DNA of 64,000 nt from Methylococcaceae bacterium UBA7658 (GCA_002483425.1 DLHW01000030.1:83305-147304); one strand, 5' to 3'; positions 43,780 through 53,274 are shown, numbered from the stretch's first letter. A program made the numbers and translations. The notes: a model not told the origin generated them from the letters alone.

Positions 43780-43825
43780 AAAACATTTACAGTGCTTTGA
43801 ATACAAAGTACTGTAAAAACGTTTC
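43780..43825. terminator. Bidirectional terminator between PilZ gene and rsmD
   Basis: Arms acagtgctttg and caaagtactgt (one G-T mismatch) flank an AATA loop. The stem extends outward through aaacattt and aaaaacgttt. It lies between convergent genes and has T-rich sequence on both sides. Confidence 0.75.
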
Positions 43826-43835
43826 TTTATAACTA

Positions 43836-44396
43836 TCAGTTGCTTTCTAACAAATAATACCTGACCTCACCCGCAGTCTTACTCTTTAGCAGTTGCCAAT
43901 TATCCGGTAGTTCGTTTTGAATCTGTTGTTTACTTTCGGTTTCCAAATAAATTTTAGCAGCCGGGTTTAACCAACCTTTCTCTTCTAGCCAATGACATGC
44001 CGGAAAAGCTAAACCCTTACCAAAGGGCGGATCGAGAAAAACGATGTCGAATGGAATAGGATTGTGCTCCGTGAGATAACGAAAGGCATCGGATTGCACG
44101 ATTTTTATGTGGTCAGTGTTTAATTTAACCGCGTTCGCTTTTAAGGCGCGACAGGCTTCGGGGGAATCTTCGACTTGCACGACGGTTTTGGCGCCCCGCG
44201 AAGCGGCTTCAAAACCCAGCGCGCCGCTGCCCGCAAATAAATCCAGGCAACGGCTGCCAGGAATATCCATTTGCAACCAATTGAACAAGGTTTCCCGGAC
44301 TCTCGACGGTGTCGGCCTAAGTCCGGGAAGGTCGTAAAACGTAATCTGGCGGCTGCGCCACTCGCCGCCGATAATCCTAATTTGGTTTTTGAGCAT
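43836..44396 (-). CDS. rsmD: 16S rRNA (guanine-966-N2)-methyltransferase RsmD
   Basis: RsmD N2-methylates G966 of 16S rRNA. The 186-aa protein begins KNQIRIIGGEWRSRQITF and contains GLRPTPSRVRETLFNWL, the SAM-binding CLDLFAGSGALGFEAASRGA and the catalytic DIVFLDPPFGKGL (a DPPF version of the N6/N2 amino-methylase motif). The start lies inside the 3' end of the M16-peptidase gene (20-bp overlap), so the peptidase pair and rsmD form one minus-strand operon, as often seen in gammaproteobacteria. Confidence 0.95.
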   Translation of the reverse strand: MLKNQIRIIGGEWRSRQITFYDLPGLRPTPSRVRETLFNWLQMDIPGSRCLDLFAGSGALGFEAASRGAKTVVQVEDSPEACRALKANAVKLNTDHIKIVQSDAFRYLTEHNPIPFDIVFLDPPFGKGLAFPACHWLEEKGWLNPAAKIYLETESKQQIQNELPDNWQLLKSKTAGEVRYYLLESN

Positions 44397-45699
44397 CTGC
44401 GCTTTTGCTGTTGCCGACCGTCACGGTTTGCAGCAACGCAATGTTTACCTTACGTTTAAAAGCTTGCCTAATGGAATCGATAGTCGTCGCTTCGATTTTT
44501 TGTCTGAAAGTATCCAAATAATCCAGCGGCATATCGTAAAAGCCGATCATGGCGACATAGCCCGCAAGTTCCTTATTGGTATCGAAACGCATAGGGAAAC
44601 CGCCGATGATGTTCTTTTTACCCGCATCCAGTTCGGCTTGCGTCGGGCCTTTTTCGATAAAATCCTTCAAGGTAACGTTCAGGACTTCCAGCGCTTGTTG
44701 GGCTTGGTCGTTACGGGTTTGCAAACTCACCACAAACGGCCCCGGTTTGAGCATGGGTGAAAATGCACTGGAGGCGCTGTACGCCAGACCGCGTTTTTCC
44801 CGCACTTCGTTAAACAGTTTAGAAACCAGTCCGCTGCCACCCAGGACATGGTTGCCGATATAAAGATCGAAATAATCTGGGTCTTTGCGCCAAGTGCCGG
44901 GTAATCCGGTCAGGACGTGTGTTTGAGTGGACGGAAATTCGATATGCTGCTGGCTGGCTTGGTTCGGCATTGTCACATCGGGGATAGCTGCCGGTTTTTG
45001 TCCGGCGGGCAACCCTGCCAACAGCTTTTCCGCAGTTTGCACGGCTTGCTGTTTACTTAAATTGCCCACAATTACCACCATCGCGTTATTAGCGACGTAA
45101 TATTGCTTGTAAAACTTAACCAAGTCGGTGGCTTTTAGCTTGCCGACTGTCTCCTTAACGCCGGAATCCGGATGGGCGTAAGGATGGGTGCCGTAAAGCA
45201 TATTGGAAAACACCTCGCTGGCGATTTCCGCAGGCGATTCCTCCCGTTGCTTGATCGCAGCCAAAGTGCGCTTTTGTTCGCGCAGGAAATCGGCTTTATT
45301 GAATTTGGGATTGGTCAAGATGACGTGCACCGTTTCCAATGCTTTATCGAAGAGCGCCGGTTGGGTCAGCGTGCGTAGCGTTAAGCTTGCCATATCGCTG
45401 GACACACTGGTACCAAAATTTGCACCGACGCTTTCAAAACGTTGGGCGATTTGGTCGGCATTCCATGTTCCTGCACCGGTGTCCAATAAAGCCGATGTTA
45501 AAGCGGCGAGACCGAATTGCTGACCGTCACGCGCGCTGCCCGCATCGAATACAATCTGAATATCCGCTAAAGGCAAGGCATCGGCGTGCACAAAGTAAAC
45601 CCGGCTGCCTTGTGGCGTTTGCCAATGTTCGATTTTTGCTGCGGAAAAACTTAACTGGCTAACCAGTAAAAGCAATAAACCCAGATAACGAACAGCCAT
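44377..45699 (-). CDS. M16-family peptidase-like subunit lacking the zinc motif
   Basis: This 440-aa exported protein (signal peptide YLGLLLLLVSQLSFSAA) has the two-domain M16 fold: IQIVFDAGSARDGQQFGLAA near the N-terminus, YYVANNAMVVIVGNLSKQQA in the middle, and VREKRGLAYSASSAFSPM in the second half. The HxxEH zinc-binding motif is missing (ALTSALLDTGA in its place), so it is the non-catalytic partner of the adjacent M16 protein. Such pairs form heterodimers. Its start shares one base with the stop of the catalytic subunit gene. Confidence 0.9.
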   Translation of the reverse strand: MAVRYLGLLLLLVSQLSFSAAKIEHWQTPQGSRVYFVHADALPLADIQIVFDAGSARDGQQFGLAALTSALLDTGAGTWNADQIAQRFESVGANFGTSVSSDMASLTLRTLTQPALFDKALETVHVILTNPKFNKADFLREQKRTLAAIKQREESPAEIASEVFSNMLYGTHPYAHPDSGVKETVGKLKATDLVKFYKQYYVANNAMVVIVGNLSKQQAVQTAEKLLAGLPAGQKPAAIPDVTMPNQASQQHIEFPSTQTHVLTGLPGTWRKDPDYFDLYIGNHVLGGSGLVSKLFNEVREKRGLAYSASSAFSPMLKPGPFVVSLQTRNDQAQQALEVLNVTLKDFIEKGPTQAELDAGKKNIIGGFPMRFDTNKELAGYVAMIGFYDMPLDYLDTFRQKIEATTIDSIRQAFKRKVNIALLQTVTVGNSKSADAQKPN

Positions 45700-47054
45700 T
45701 ATGCTCCTCCCTTTTTAGCAGTTTGTGAGTTATTAATCGGTAATGGTTCCAGATAGGCAATGCTCAAATGATCGTCGATCAGGTATTTTTTTGCGACCTC
45801 CAACACTTGTGCGGCAGTGACTTGATTCACTTTATCCACGTATTCATCCGCTTTCTGCCAGCCTAGCCCTACCGTTTCCAGCATACCGAGCTGCATGGCT
45901 TGATAAAAATTGGAATCGCGTTCGTAAACTGCGTTGGCTAATACTTGTGCCTTAATTCGGCTTAATTCTTCTTCGCTAATGGGGGTTTTTTGCAATTTGG
46001 CAATTTCGGCTTTTAACGCCGATTCCATCTCTTGTAAGGTTTTGCCCTCTGCTGGCGTGGCTTCAAGCTCGAATAAATCCGATAATCTTGATGTCAGTCC
46101 GTAGCCTGCACCTGCGGAAACCGCAATTTGCTTGCCGCGCACTAGACCGGACGTCAACCGCGCGCTGCTGCCGCCATCGAGAACGCCAGCTAGCACTTCC
46201 AGTGCATAAGCTTCCCATTCCTTTTCGGCAGTTTTTAATACAGGCACCTTGTAACCCATGACAATGGAAGGCAATTTTGCAGGAACTTTAACCGTCATCC
46301 GGCGCAGCCCCAGTTGTTCGATTTCGGTTTGCGGTTTGATCGGCTTGATCTCGCTGGTTTTGAGCGGGGCGAAATATTTTTCAGCCAAGGCAAATACATC
46401 CGCTGTTTTAACATCGCCGACAATGACCAGCGTTGCATTATTCGGCGCATACCAACGTTGATACCATGCTTGCAAATCCTCGACGGTATAATTGGCTATG
46501 TCAGCAGGCCAACCGATGACCGGATGTTTGTAAGGACTGCTACTGTAAGCCATCGCATTAAAATGTTCCTGCATTTTGCCCTGCGGATTATCTTCGGTGC
46601 GCATCCGGCGCTCTTCGGTGACGACTTGCAGTTCTTTTTTCAGCTCTTCCGGTAATAAATGCAGGTTACGCATCCGGTCGGCTTCCAATTCCATGCTGAC
46701 TTCCAGCTTGTCTGCCGCCATAGTCTGGAAATAAGCGGTGTAATCCTGACCGGTGAAGGCGTTTTCGTCGCCGCCGTTTTCAGCGATAATCCGTGAAAAC
46801 TCGCCGACGGCGTGTTTATCGGTACCCTTGAACATCATGTGTTCCAGCATGTGCGAAATGCCGGTAATACCACCGGGTTCGTAACTGGAACCGACCTTAT
46901 ACCAAACTTGCGATACCACGACCGGCGAGCGGTGATCTTCCTTCACCAGCACTTTTAAGCCGTTACCCAGCAAATGTTCAGTGGCTTTGGGTTCGCCTGT
47001 TACCGTAAATGCCGCACCCCACAGTACGACAAAGAAAATCAATCGTCTTATCAT
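45699..47054 (-). CDS. M16-family zinc peptidase, catalytic subunit
   Basis: This 451-aa periplasmic zinc protease of the insulinase/processing-peptidase family has a signal peptide (residues 1-20, RRLIFFVVLWGAAFTVTG). The inverted zinc motif His68-Met-Leu-Glu-His72 is in GISHMLEHMMFKGT, with further conserved YKVGSSYEPGG and ENGGDENAFTGQDYTAYF. The middle NNATLVIVGDVKTADVF and C-terminal RGKQIAVSAGAGYG complete the fold. It is first in an operon with the inactive partner and rsmD. Confidence 0.93.
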   Translation of the reverse strand: MIRRLIFFVVLWGAAFTVTGEPKATEHLLGNGLKVLVKEDHRSPVVVSQVWYKVGSSYEPGGITGISHMLEHMMFKGTDKHAVGEFSRIIAENGGDENAFTGQDYTAYFQTMAADKLEVSMELEADRMRNLHLLPEELKKELQVVTEERRMRTEDNPQGKMQEHFNAMAYSSSPYKHPVIGWPADIANYTVEDLQAWYQRWYAPNNATLVIVGDVKTADVFALAEKYFAPLKTSEIKPIKPQTEIEQLGLRRMTVKVPAKLPSIVMGYKVPVLKTAEKEWEAYALEVLAGVLDGGSSARLTSGLVRGKQIAVSAGAGYGLTSRLSDLFELEATPAEGKTLQEMESALKAEIAKLQKTPISEEELSRIKAQVLANAVYERDSNFYQAMQLGMLETVGLGWQKADEYVDKVNQVTAAQVLEVAKKYLIDDHLSIAYLEPLPINNSQTAKKGGA

Positions 47055-47232
47055 AGTTTCCTCGTAAGAATTTTGTCAGAGCGTCGGACTATCGGCTTGT
47101 TAGTTAGTTCACTGCTTGGTTAAAACATGACCTATTATGATTATCCGCTAAACTCAGTAAGATAGCATGAAAACAGTAGCAAATATTGACGGAAAGCATA
47201 AAAATATGTAAAAGGTTGTAAGAGGTGACAAT

Positions 47233-47523
47233 ATGCCAGAAACAACACCCGTCAAAACCATCAACACCGGCATCAAGCTGGATGAATCTTTGCACGCCCG
47301 GATCAAAGCCCTGGGAGCGGTGAAACAACGTACGCCGCACTGGCTGATGAAAACCGCCATCGAAGAATACGTGACGCGGGAAGAAGCGTATGAGCGTGAA
47401 AAAGCCGAAGACATGCAGCGCTGGCAAAACTACCAATTGACCGGACACGCCATAACGCACCAAGTGGTTGAGAGCTGGCTGAATTCGTGGGGCAACGACG
47501 ATGAACGGGAATGCCCGAAATAA
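47233..47523 (+). CDS. Ribbon-helix-helix antitoxin (ParD/CopG-like)
   Basis: This 96-aa DNA-binding antitoxin has a ribbon-helix-helix at residues ~8-50 (TINTGIKLDESLHARIKALG, then RTPHWLMKTAIEEYV). A helical tail (QRWQNYQLTGHAITHQVVES) probably wraps the toxin. An AGAGGTGA ribosome site precedes the ATG. The last 13 bp overlap the toxin gene, giving antitoxin-first order. It likely represses its own promoter in the 178-bp divergent region shared with the M16 peptidase operon. Confidence 0.85.
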   Translation: MPETTPVKTINTGIKLDESLHARIKALGAVKQRTPHWLMKTAIEEYVTREEAYEREKAEDMQRWQNYQLTGHAITHQVVESWLNSWGNDDERECPK

Positions 47524-47798
47524 CTTGGCTACCGGAAGCGCTGGAAGACCTCGCACGCTTGCGGCTTTTCCTTGAAGACAAGAACCCCGAAGCAGCTAAA
47601 CGCATAGGCCAAACCATTCTCGCCGCAATAGCACGGCTAAGCCAGTTTCCCCTTATTGGCAAGCCGATGAACGACGGCACACCACGGCGGGAACTTATCG
47701 CACCTTTTGGTTCAGGGGCTTATATTTTGCGTTATATAGCGGACAAACATACTGTCGTTATAATCCGCGTATGGCGCAGCAAGGAAAATCGTGTATAA
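47511..47798 (+). CDS. RelE/ParE-family toxin
   Basis: This 95-aa toxin is of the ParE/RelE fold: EITWLPEALEDLARLRLFLE at the N-terminus, AAKRIGQTILAAIARLSQFP, then RRELIAPFGSGAYILRYIAD and VVIIRVWRSKENR. The sequence is closest in pattern to ParE (gyrase-poisoning) toxins, but the target cannot be decided from sequence. It forms a type II pair with the overlapping antitoxin. The stop codon lies within a 14-bp tandem duplication. Confidence 0.86.
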   Translation: MPEITWLPEALEDLARLRLFLEDKNPEAAKRIGQTILAAIARLSQFPLIGKPMNDGTPRRELIAPFGSGAYILRYIADKHTVVIIRVWRSKENRV

Positions 47799-47817
47799 CT
47801 TAACGTGTATAACTTAA
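47790..47817. repeat. 14-bp perfect tandem duplication at the toxin stop codon
   Basis: cgtgtataacttaa occurs twice in a row (47790-47803 and 47804-47817). The first copy supplies the last codons and TAA of the toxin gene. It is probably a replication-slippage event. Confidence 0.8.
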
Positions 47818-47948
47818 AATGAGTAGAATGCAAAATACTTAAAATAGTTATTGGGTAAAGACTCTGAGATTTACCAAGATAATACTATGTTGCTTTAATT
47901 TAGCGATGAATAGCTAAATTCCCTAAATTATTTCAAATATGCTAAACG

Positions 47949-50333
47949 ATGGATCAATTTACTGAGGAAATTATCGAAGATTTAAGGTGTGATGCAGTGC
48001 GTTGGGGCTTGCATGGGCGGCGTGTGTGCTACATAAAAATTTCGGAGGAAGAGCTTCAAGATGTACGCCGTTTACAAACAGAAATTCCGGGAATATTCGA
48101 TCATTATGTGGAAATTATCGAATACTTAAATACTGCAGAACAACATTATCTGAAAAAGTCCCTAATAAACAGCATTAAAGGCGGCCATGTTACCGCCGCA
48201 GTTAACGCTTGGAAGAAGGGTGCCCAATTAAGCTTGGATGATCGTGGCGACGAACCCTATCAACTTAAAGCCCCGTTTTATGCTGCCATTACCGGTGATG
48301 ACCGGACTGATGACAATATTTTTTCACCAACTGCAGAAACCGAACAATCCGGCGAACCAAAATCCATTTTCGACGACTCAGATTCCCTTAAGATAACAAC
48401 CTCAAGTGGGCGTACTGCTCTGAATTGGGCCGCTGTTTTCGGTAAGTTAGGGATTGTCAAAAAAATGGTCGAAAACGGCGCCGATATAAAAAAATTAACC
48501 GATGGCGGCTCTTCCATCCTAATGGATGCGGCTTATGGCGGCAATCTTGAAATCGTAACCTACCTTCATCAAGCGAAGCTAAACATAAATCATAACGATC
48601 CTGATGGAGTTACAGCATTATTTTGGGCAACTCAACAAGGCCATGAATCGGTTAGAACTTATTTAATTAAGAACGGAGCGTCCACCGAATTTGAGGAAAA
48701 AGATGGATGGAATACCCTAACCGAAATGGTTCGCTCCGGTCGCAAAGATTGGATAGAAAAGTATCTCGAAACCAAAGCCAACGTTAAAGAAGCAGTCAAT
48801 TATAAAGCGACTGACGATATATCGTCATTGCATGTCGCTTGCCAAAGCAATAAATCGGAATCGGTTGGGATCGCCAGATTATTAATTGAAAAAGGCGCCG
48901 ACGCTAACGCTAAGACCAAAGACTTCGGTAGCACCCCGCTTCATTTTGCCGCTGCAAACGGCAATGTAAACATGGTTGCATTTTTGCTTGATCGTGTCGA
49001 AAACAACAATCCCCAAACCGGAATTGATGTCGAAGACAATAACAAAGCTACGCCCTTATTTTATGCCGTTGATAACAATCATTTTCCAGTCGTGACTTAC
49101 TTAGTTGAAAAAGGCTGCAATATTAACGCGAAAGATGAATCTGGCAAAACTCCATTGATTGCTGCCGCGATTAACGGTAACGCAAGAATTGTCAATTACT
49201 TATTGGAAAATAAAGCCGACCCCAATATTTGGAATCAAGATAAACAATGGAACGCTCTGCATTACGCCGCCGACGACGGTAACGCCTATATAACTGACTG
49301 TTTATTGGCCGATGGACGCGTCAATATCAACGACACCGTTACTCCGGGTTGGACAGCATTAATGCTGGCGGCTAGGGAAGGTCATGTCGCCATAACTGAC
49401 AGGTTGCTCAGGGCCAATGCGAATGCTTCTTATACTTACGGTCAAGACCTTGATGCCTTAAAAATTGCTCATGACAATAATAAACCGGGTGTTGTTGCTC
49501 TATTAAAACAATGGGCGATTAACCGCCCCGAAATGACAGAAGCCTTATTAAACCAACTGCAACGTGAAAATATTATCAATAGAAGCGATGACGGTAGCGT
49601 TTCAATTCAGGACGACAGGCCGCTAGTCAGCGATGATGCAAGTTTTCTGCGCTTTGAAGCAATAACCGACTTGGAAAAACATGAGATTGAAGCATTCGCC
49701 GAACAAAAGGGTATCCAAATTCGGATCCCCCTTGAACGAAGGAAGTTCCGAAAAACCAATTTACCTTTTTACCAACATCATTGCTTATTGGCGATAGAAG
49801 ACACTGGCAAGGACAAAGGCCAGCGCGAACTCTTTGCACTGTATGCCCCAGATGCAGACTTGGTGTTGCTCAATTGGACAAACGAAGCTATCTATCGGGT
49901 CAACGAAAACAAGGAAGAAAGTTTCGATATCAGTAGCGATGCCAACACGATTAGCTATTGCCGTTTCTTCTTCCACTTTGTTCGGGGGCAACTCGGTCGT
50001 TTTCTATTTCTTGAGCTAAGCGAAGCTTCCAAGATTGCGTGGACTGAAAAAGCCGAAGAAAAAGACAAAGCGGTGGTGCAAGCTCAATTAAAGCCGCTAC
50101 AGGTGATTGAGCGTTTAGCAGACAGGATAATAGTCGAAGGCACTTGCCTATTTAAAAATGCCTTATTCTCAACAAAAATACTGATTGCGATCCAACAAAC
50201 CCAAGTTAAAGACCCTGGCACAGGTAATGATGAACAATTTGCTATAGGTCAATTGAAGTTATTCGATGAGCAATTGCTTATCGAAGATTTGCCGGTTAAC
50301 GTTGATGATAGAAGAAACAGTATTTTTGGTTGA
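47949..50333 (+). CDS. Large ankyrin-repeat protein of unknown function
   Basis: This 794-aa protein has a unique N-terminal domain (~1-150), then ten or so ankyrin repeats (~155-525) with the standard pattern: SSGRTALNWAAVFGKLGIVK, GSTPLHFAAANGNVNMVAFL, SGKTPLIAAAINGNARIVNY, GWTALMLAAREGHVAITDRL. A ~270-aa C-terminal domain follows with no repeat (DDRPLVSDDASFLRFEAITD, then RELFALYAPDADLVLLNWTN). That tail is not recognisable to me. No signal peptide or membrane segment is present. It lies in an accessory islet between a toxin-antitoxin pair and a coiled-coil membrane protein whose gene begins 65 bp downstream and may be co-transcribed. Confidence 0.82.
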   Translation: MDQFTEEIIEDLRCDAVRWGLHGRRVCYIKISEEELQDVRRLQTEIPGIFDHYVEIIEYLNTAEQHYLKKSLINSIKGGHVTAAVNAWKKGAQLSLDDRGDEPYQLKAPFYAAITGDDRTDDNIFSPTAETEQSGEPKSIFDDSDSLKITTSSGRTALNWAAVFGKLGIVKKMVENGADIKKLTDGGSSILMDAAYGGNLEIVTYLHQAKLNINHNDPDGVTALFWATQQGHESVRTYLIKNGASTEFEEKDGWNTLTEMVRSGRKDWIEKYLETKANVKEAVNYKATDDISSLHVACQSNKSESVGIARLLIEKGADANAKTKDFGSTPLHFAAANGNVNMVAFLLDRVENNNPQTGIDVEDNNKATPLFYAVDNNHFPVVTYLVEKGCNINAKDESGKTPLIAAAINGNARIVNYLLENKADPNIWNQDKQWNALHYAADDGNAYITDCLLADGRVNINDTVTPGWTALMLAAREGHVAITDRLLRANANASYTYGQDLDALKIAHDNNKPGVVALLKQWAINRPEMTEALLNQLQRENIINRSDDGSVSIQDDRPLVSDDASFLRFEAITDLEKHEIEAFAEQKGIQIRIPLERRKFRKTNLPFYQHHCLLAIEDTGKDKGQRELFALYAPDADLVLLNWTNEAIYRVNENKEESFDISSDANTISYCRFFFHFVRGQLGRFLFLELSEASKIAWTEKAEEKDKAVVQAQLKPLQVIERLADRIIVEGTCLFKNALFSTKILIAIQQTQVKDPGTGNDEQFAIGQLKLFDEQLLIEDLPVNVDDRRNSIFG

Positions 50334-50398
50334 AAATGACCTTACTTTCTCGAAAGTATTAAAAAGCAAAGGCAGTTACATAAAAGGGGAACCAAATT

Positions 50399-51094
50399 TT
50401 GTTACGATTTTTTTTGATAATAATTGTTCTAGCTTTTGAGCAGCCAATTTTTGCAACAGAAGATGCGCAGAATAACTGTGTCAAGCCGCAACAAACTCCA
50501 GGGGAACAAAATATCAATCCATTCGCTAATAAACAATTTTCAGACGATGATAAGACGAAAATAAAAGATTTGGCACGAGAAGTAACAAAAGCAGAAGTTG
50601 AGTATATTGGAAATATTCTCGTTCTACCGGGACTACTTTTTTCTGCTCTGATAGGTTTGTGCGCTTGGTTATTAACAAACAAAATCGAAAACTTTGAGAA
50701 TACTATTCGTACTCATAAAGAAGACTTTGAGAAAACAATTGGTACTCATAAAGAAGACTTTGAGAAAACAATTGGTACGCATAAAAATCTTATTGATGAA
50801 AAGTTAAAAAATAATTTTCAGCAAAACCAAGTTGATTTGCAAAATCAAATGCTTACTTATTGTGAAACTCGTGGAAATATCTTAATCACGGAAAAAACAA
50901 AAGAATGGTTAAATAATGACGGGAAAGATCACATTGTAGCGTTCCTAAAGAATAATTATTCAACTACTTTCAATCCTTTGACTATTAATAGTTCCGCTCC
51001 TCAAGAAGCATCAGTGTATTTAGGAGAAGTAGCCGGCGACCTAACTTATAAGAAAGATCAACCGGATGGTGGTGATCCCAAGAAGCCAAGTTAG
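50399..51094 (+). CDS. Signal-peptide membrane protein with coiled coil and tandem 11-residue repeats
   Basis: This 231-aa protein starts at a TTG (50399) with AGGGGA 8 bp upstream. It has a signal peptide (FFLIIIVLAFEQPIFA), a short periplasmic stretch, one membrane helix (LVLPGLLFSALIGLCAWLL, ~80-98) and a cytosolic coiled coil. The coil contains an 11-residue unit THKEDFEKTIG; two copies are encoded by perfect 33-bp DNA repeats (50711-50743, 50744-50776) and degenerate copies flank them. The last ~80 residues are soluble, ending in a Pro/Lys-rich tail. I do not recognise the family. It follows the ankyrin gene and could anchor it at the membrane (inference). The gene is AT-rich, like acquired DNA. 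Confidence 0.75.
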   Translation: MLRFFLIIIVLAFEQPIFATEDAQNNCVKPQQTPGEQNINPFANKQFSDDDKTKIKDLAREVTKAEVEYIGNILVLPGLLFSALIGLCAWLLTNKIENFENTIRTHKEDFEKTIGTHKEDFEKTIGTHKNLIDEKLKNNFQQNQVDLQNQMLTYCETRGNILITEKTKEWLNNDGKDHIVAFLKNNYSTTFNPLTINSSAPQEASVYLGEVAGDLTYKKDQPDGGDPKKPS

Positions 51095-51261
51095 AAAAGC
51101 TACAAACTACTCTGATTACCATATAAGATTAATTTCTTTCACTAATGGAGTCAGAGTTTTTAGCTGCTTGTAAATCTAAATTGAAAATCACTCATAGAGT
51201 TTAAATTTTTCTTCCTTGCTTCATAATTTTTAAATCTAATTGGTCTGACTCATCCGTAGCA

Positions 51262-52149
51262 ATGACAAAACAAGCCGCAATCGCTCCTAAATCCTGGAAA
51301 ACGTACCTTAAGTTGTGCAAAATCAACGTCGTTTTCGAGATGTTGTTCACCGCTTTGGTGGGTATGTTGCTTGCAGTTCCAGGTTTACCACCTTTGGATA
51401 AATTGGGCTACGGCTTGCTGGGCATAGCCTTGTCGGCGGCATCGGCGGCGGCGATTAACCATTTGATCGACCGGCGCATCGATACGGTACTGAATCCGCA
51501 TCGTCCGTTACCGAAAAATCACTTGCAGCCGGTTCAGGTGCTGGCGTTCGCCGCCGCATTGGGCATTATTTCCATGCTGATTTTAGTCTACAAAGTCAAT
51601 GTATTGACCGCGGTGTTAACCTTTCTGTCCTTATTCGGTTACGCTTTCCTATACACGTTGTGGCTAAAACGCGCGACCCCGCAGAACATCGTCATCGGCG
51701 GCGCGTTCGGCGCCACGCCGCCGCTGTTGGGCTGGACGGCGATTACCGGCGAAATTCACCCCCACGCTTTATTGCTAGTCGCCCTTATTTTCGTATGGAC
51801 GCCACCGCATTTTTGGCCTCTGGCCATCGCCCGGCACGAAAAATATGCGTCGGTGGATATTCCCATGCTGCCGGTCACGCACGGCATTGATTTCACGCAT
51901 TTGCAAATCCTGCTGTACACAGTGTTGTTGGTAGCGTTGACGTTATTCCAATTCGCCATCGGCATGACGGGGTGGATTTATTTGGTAGTCGCCCAGCTTT
52001 TGAACGCCGGTTACCTGTATTTTGTCTATCTGATGTTTAAACGCAAGGATGTCAAAACCGCCATGCAAACTTTCTGGTTTTCGATTGTCTATATCACTTT
52101 ACTGTTTGCTGCTTTGTTGATCGATCACTACGTAAAAGTGACTTTATGA
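51262..52149 (+). CDS. cyoE: Protoheme IX farnesyltransferase (heme O synthase)
   Basis: This enzyme attaches a farnesyl group to heme B to form heme O for cytochrome oxidases. The 295-aa UbiA-family membrane protein has the allylic-diphosphate motif region NHLIDRRIDTVLNPHRPLP (two Asp and the RPLP stretch), a second loop MLPVTHGIDFTHLQILLY, and about eight or nine helices. TPPLLGWTAITGEI and FVWTPPHFWPLAIARHEKYA are diagnostic of CyoE/CtaB. The gene is also called ctaB. No oxidase genes are adjacent. It overlaps the following ybiB by 4 bp. Confidence 0.95.
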   Translation: MTKQAAIAPKSWKTYLKLCKINVVFEMLFTALVGMLLAVPGLPPLDKLGYGLLGIALSAASAAAINHLIDRRIDTVLNPHRPLPKNHLQPVQVLAFAAALGIISMLILVYKVNVLTAVLTFLSLFGYAFLYTLWLKRATPQNIVIGGAFGATPPLLGWTAITGEIHPHALLLVALIFVWTPPHFWPLAIARHEKYASVDIPMLPVTHGIDFTHLQILLYTVLLVALTLFQFAIGMTGWIYLVVAQLLNAGYLYFVYLMFKRKDVKTAMQTFWFSIVYITLLFAALLIDHYVKVTL

Positions 52150-53165
52150 TCTTTTCCCATCACCTCGCTAACGACAAACCCGAGCATCCGTTCGCGGAGT
52201 TTATCCGCATATTAGGCAAAGGAAAAAAAGGTGCGCGCTCGTTAACTCAAGAGGAAGCCTGCCGCGCTATGACCATGATCATGGCTAATGAAATTTTGCC
52301 GGAACAACTCGGCGCTTTTTTAATGCTGCTTAGAATTAAGGAAGAAACGGCGGAAGAGATTGCCGGATTCGTTTTAGCGGCGCGGAAATCCTGCCTCATA
52401 TCGAATACGGCGGTGAAGGTTGATTTGGATTGGTCATCGTATGCCGGTAAGCGCCGGCATTTGCCCTGGTTTCTGCTGTCGGCGTTACTGTTAGCTCAAA
52501 ATGGCATCACCGTTTTTATGCACGGTGCGCCGGGACCATCAACGGAACGGCTCTATACCGAAAATGTCTTGCCTATCTTCGGCTTTAAACCTGCGCAATC
52601 GCTTGATGACGCTAAACGTCAACTTCAAGATCGGTGCTTCAGCTATTTAAATTTGGTCAAGTTTTGTCCCAGATTGCACGAAATCATCGACTTGCGTCCG
52701 GTTTTAGGGCTGCGTTCGCCCGTGCATACCTTGGTACGTATGCTGAATCCATTTAACGCCGGATACAGCATTCAGGGCATTTTCCACCCGTCTTACCGGG
52801 CAGTGCATCAACAAGCGGCATTGTTATTACAGCAACCGCACATGAACGTGTTGAAAGGCGAAGGCGGTGAGACCGAACGCAATCCCGACATGGAATGCCT
52901 GGTGCAGAGCGTTCACGACGGTGAAATGTCCGCCGAAACGTGGCCGGCTGTTTTTACCCGCCGCCATGTCAAAGCGGAAAACCTTGAACCTCAAGAATTA
53001 CTTAAGGTTTGGCAAGGCAAAAAACGCGACGAATTCGGCGAGGCCAGTGTCATCGGCACTTTAGCCGTGGTTTTGAAACTTCTGCAAAAAACGGACAGTC
53101 GAACCGAAGCCGGGCGAATGGCGGCAAACTTGTGGGCGGAACGGGATTTGGCGTATTTCGGTTGA
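52146..53165 (+). CDS. ybiB: YbiB/TrpD2-like nucleic-acid-binding protein
   Basis: This 339-aa protein has the anthranilate-phosphoribosyltransferase fold. In E. coli YbiB (TrpD2) binds nucleic acids and is not a tryptophan enzyme. The N-terminal helical domain is EFIRILGKGKKGARSLTQEE with MTMIMANEILPEQLGAFLML. The core has KVDLDWSSYAGKRRHLPWFL, MHGAPGPSTERLYTENVLP and FCPRLHEIIDLRPVLGLRSP. The phosphoribosyl-pyrophosphate loop of true TrpD is not preserved. The start overlaps cyoE by 4 bp. Confidence 0.85.
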   Translation: MIFSHHLANDKPEHPFAEFIRILGKGKKGARSLTQEEACRAMTMIMANEILPEQLGAFLMLLRIKEETAEEIAGFVLAARKSCLISNTAVKVDLDWSSYAGKRRHLPWFLLSALLLAQNGITVFMHGAPGPSTERLYTENVLPIFGFKPAQSLDDAKRQLQDRCFSYLNLVKFCPRLHEIIDLRPVLGLRSPVHTLVRMLNPFNAGYSIQGIFHPSYRAVHQQAALLLQQPHMNVLKGEGGETERNPDMECLVQSVHDGEMSAETWPAVFTRRHVKAENLEPQELLKVWQGKKRDEFGEASVIGTLAVVLKLLQKTDSRTEAGRMAANLWAERDLAYFG

Positions 53166-53274
53166 AATAATTGTTCTAAATACCTTTTTCTAAAGGAAAA
53201 ATACTCCGGTAATTCATAACTTGTTCAGATTCTGGCTGAGATACTGCTAACCTTAACTCAATGTGACCTGATAC

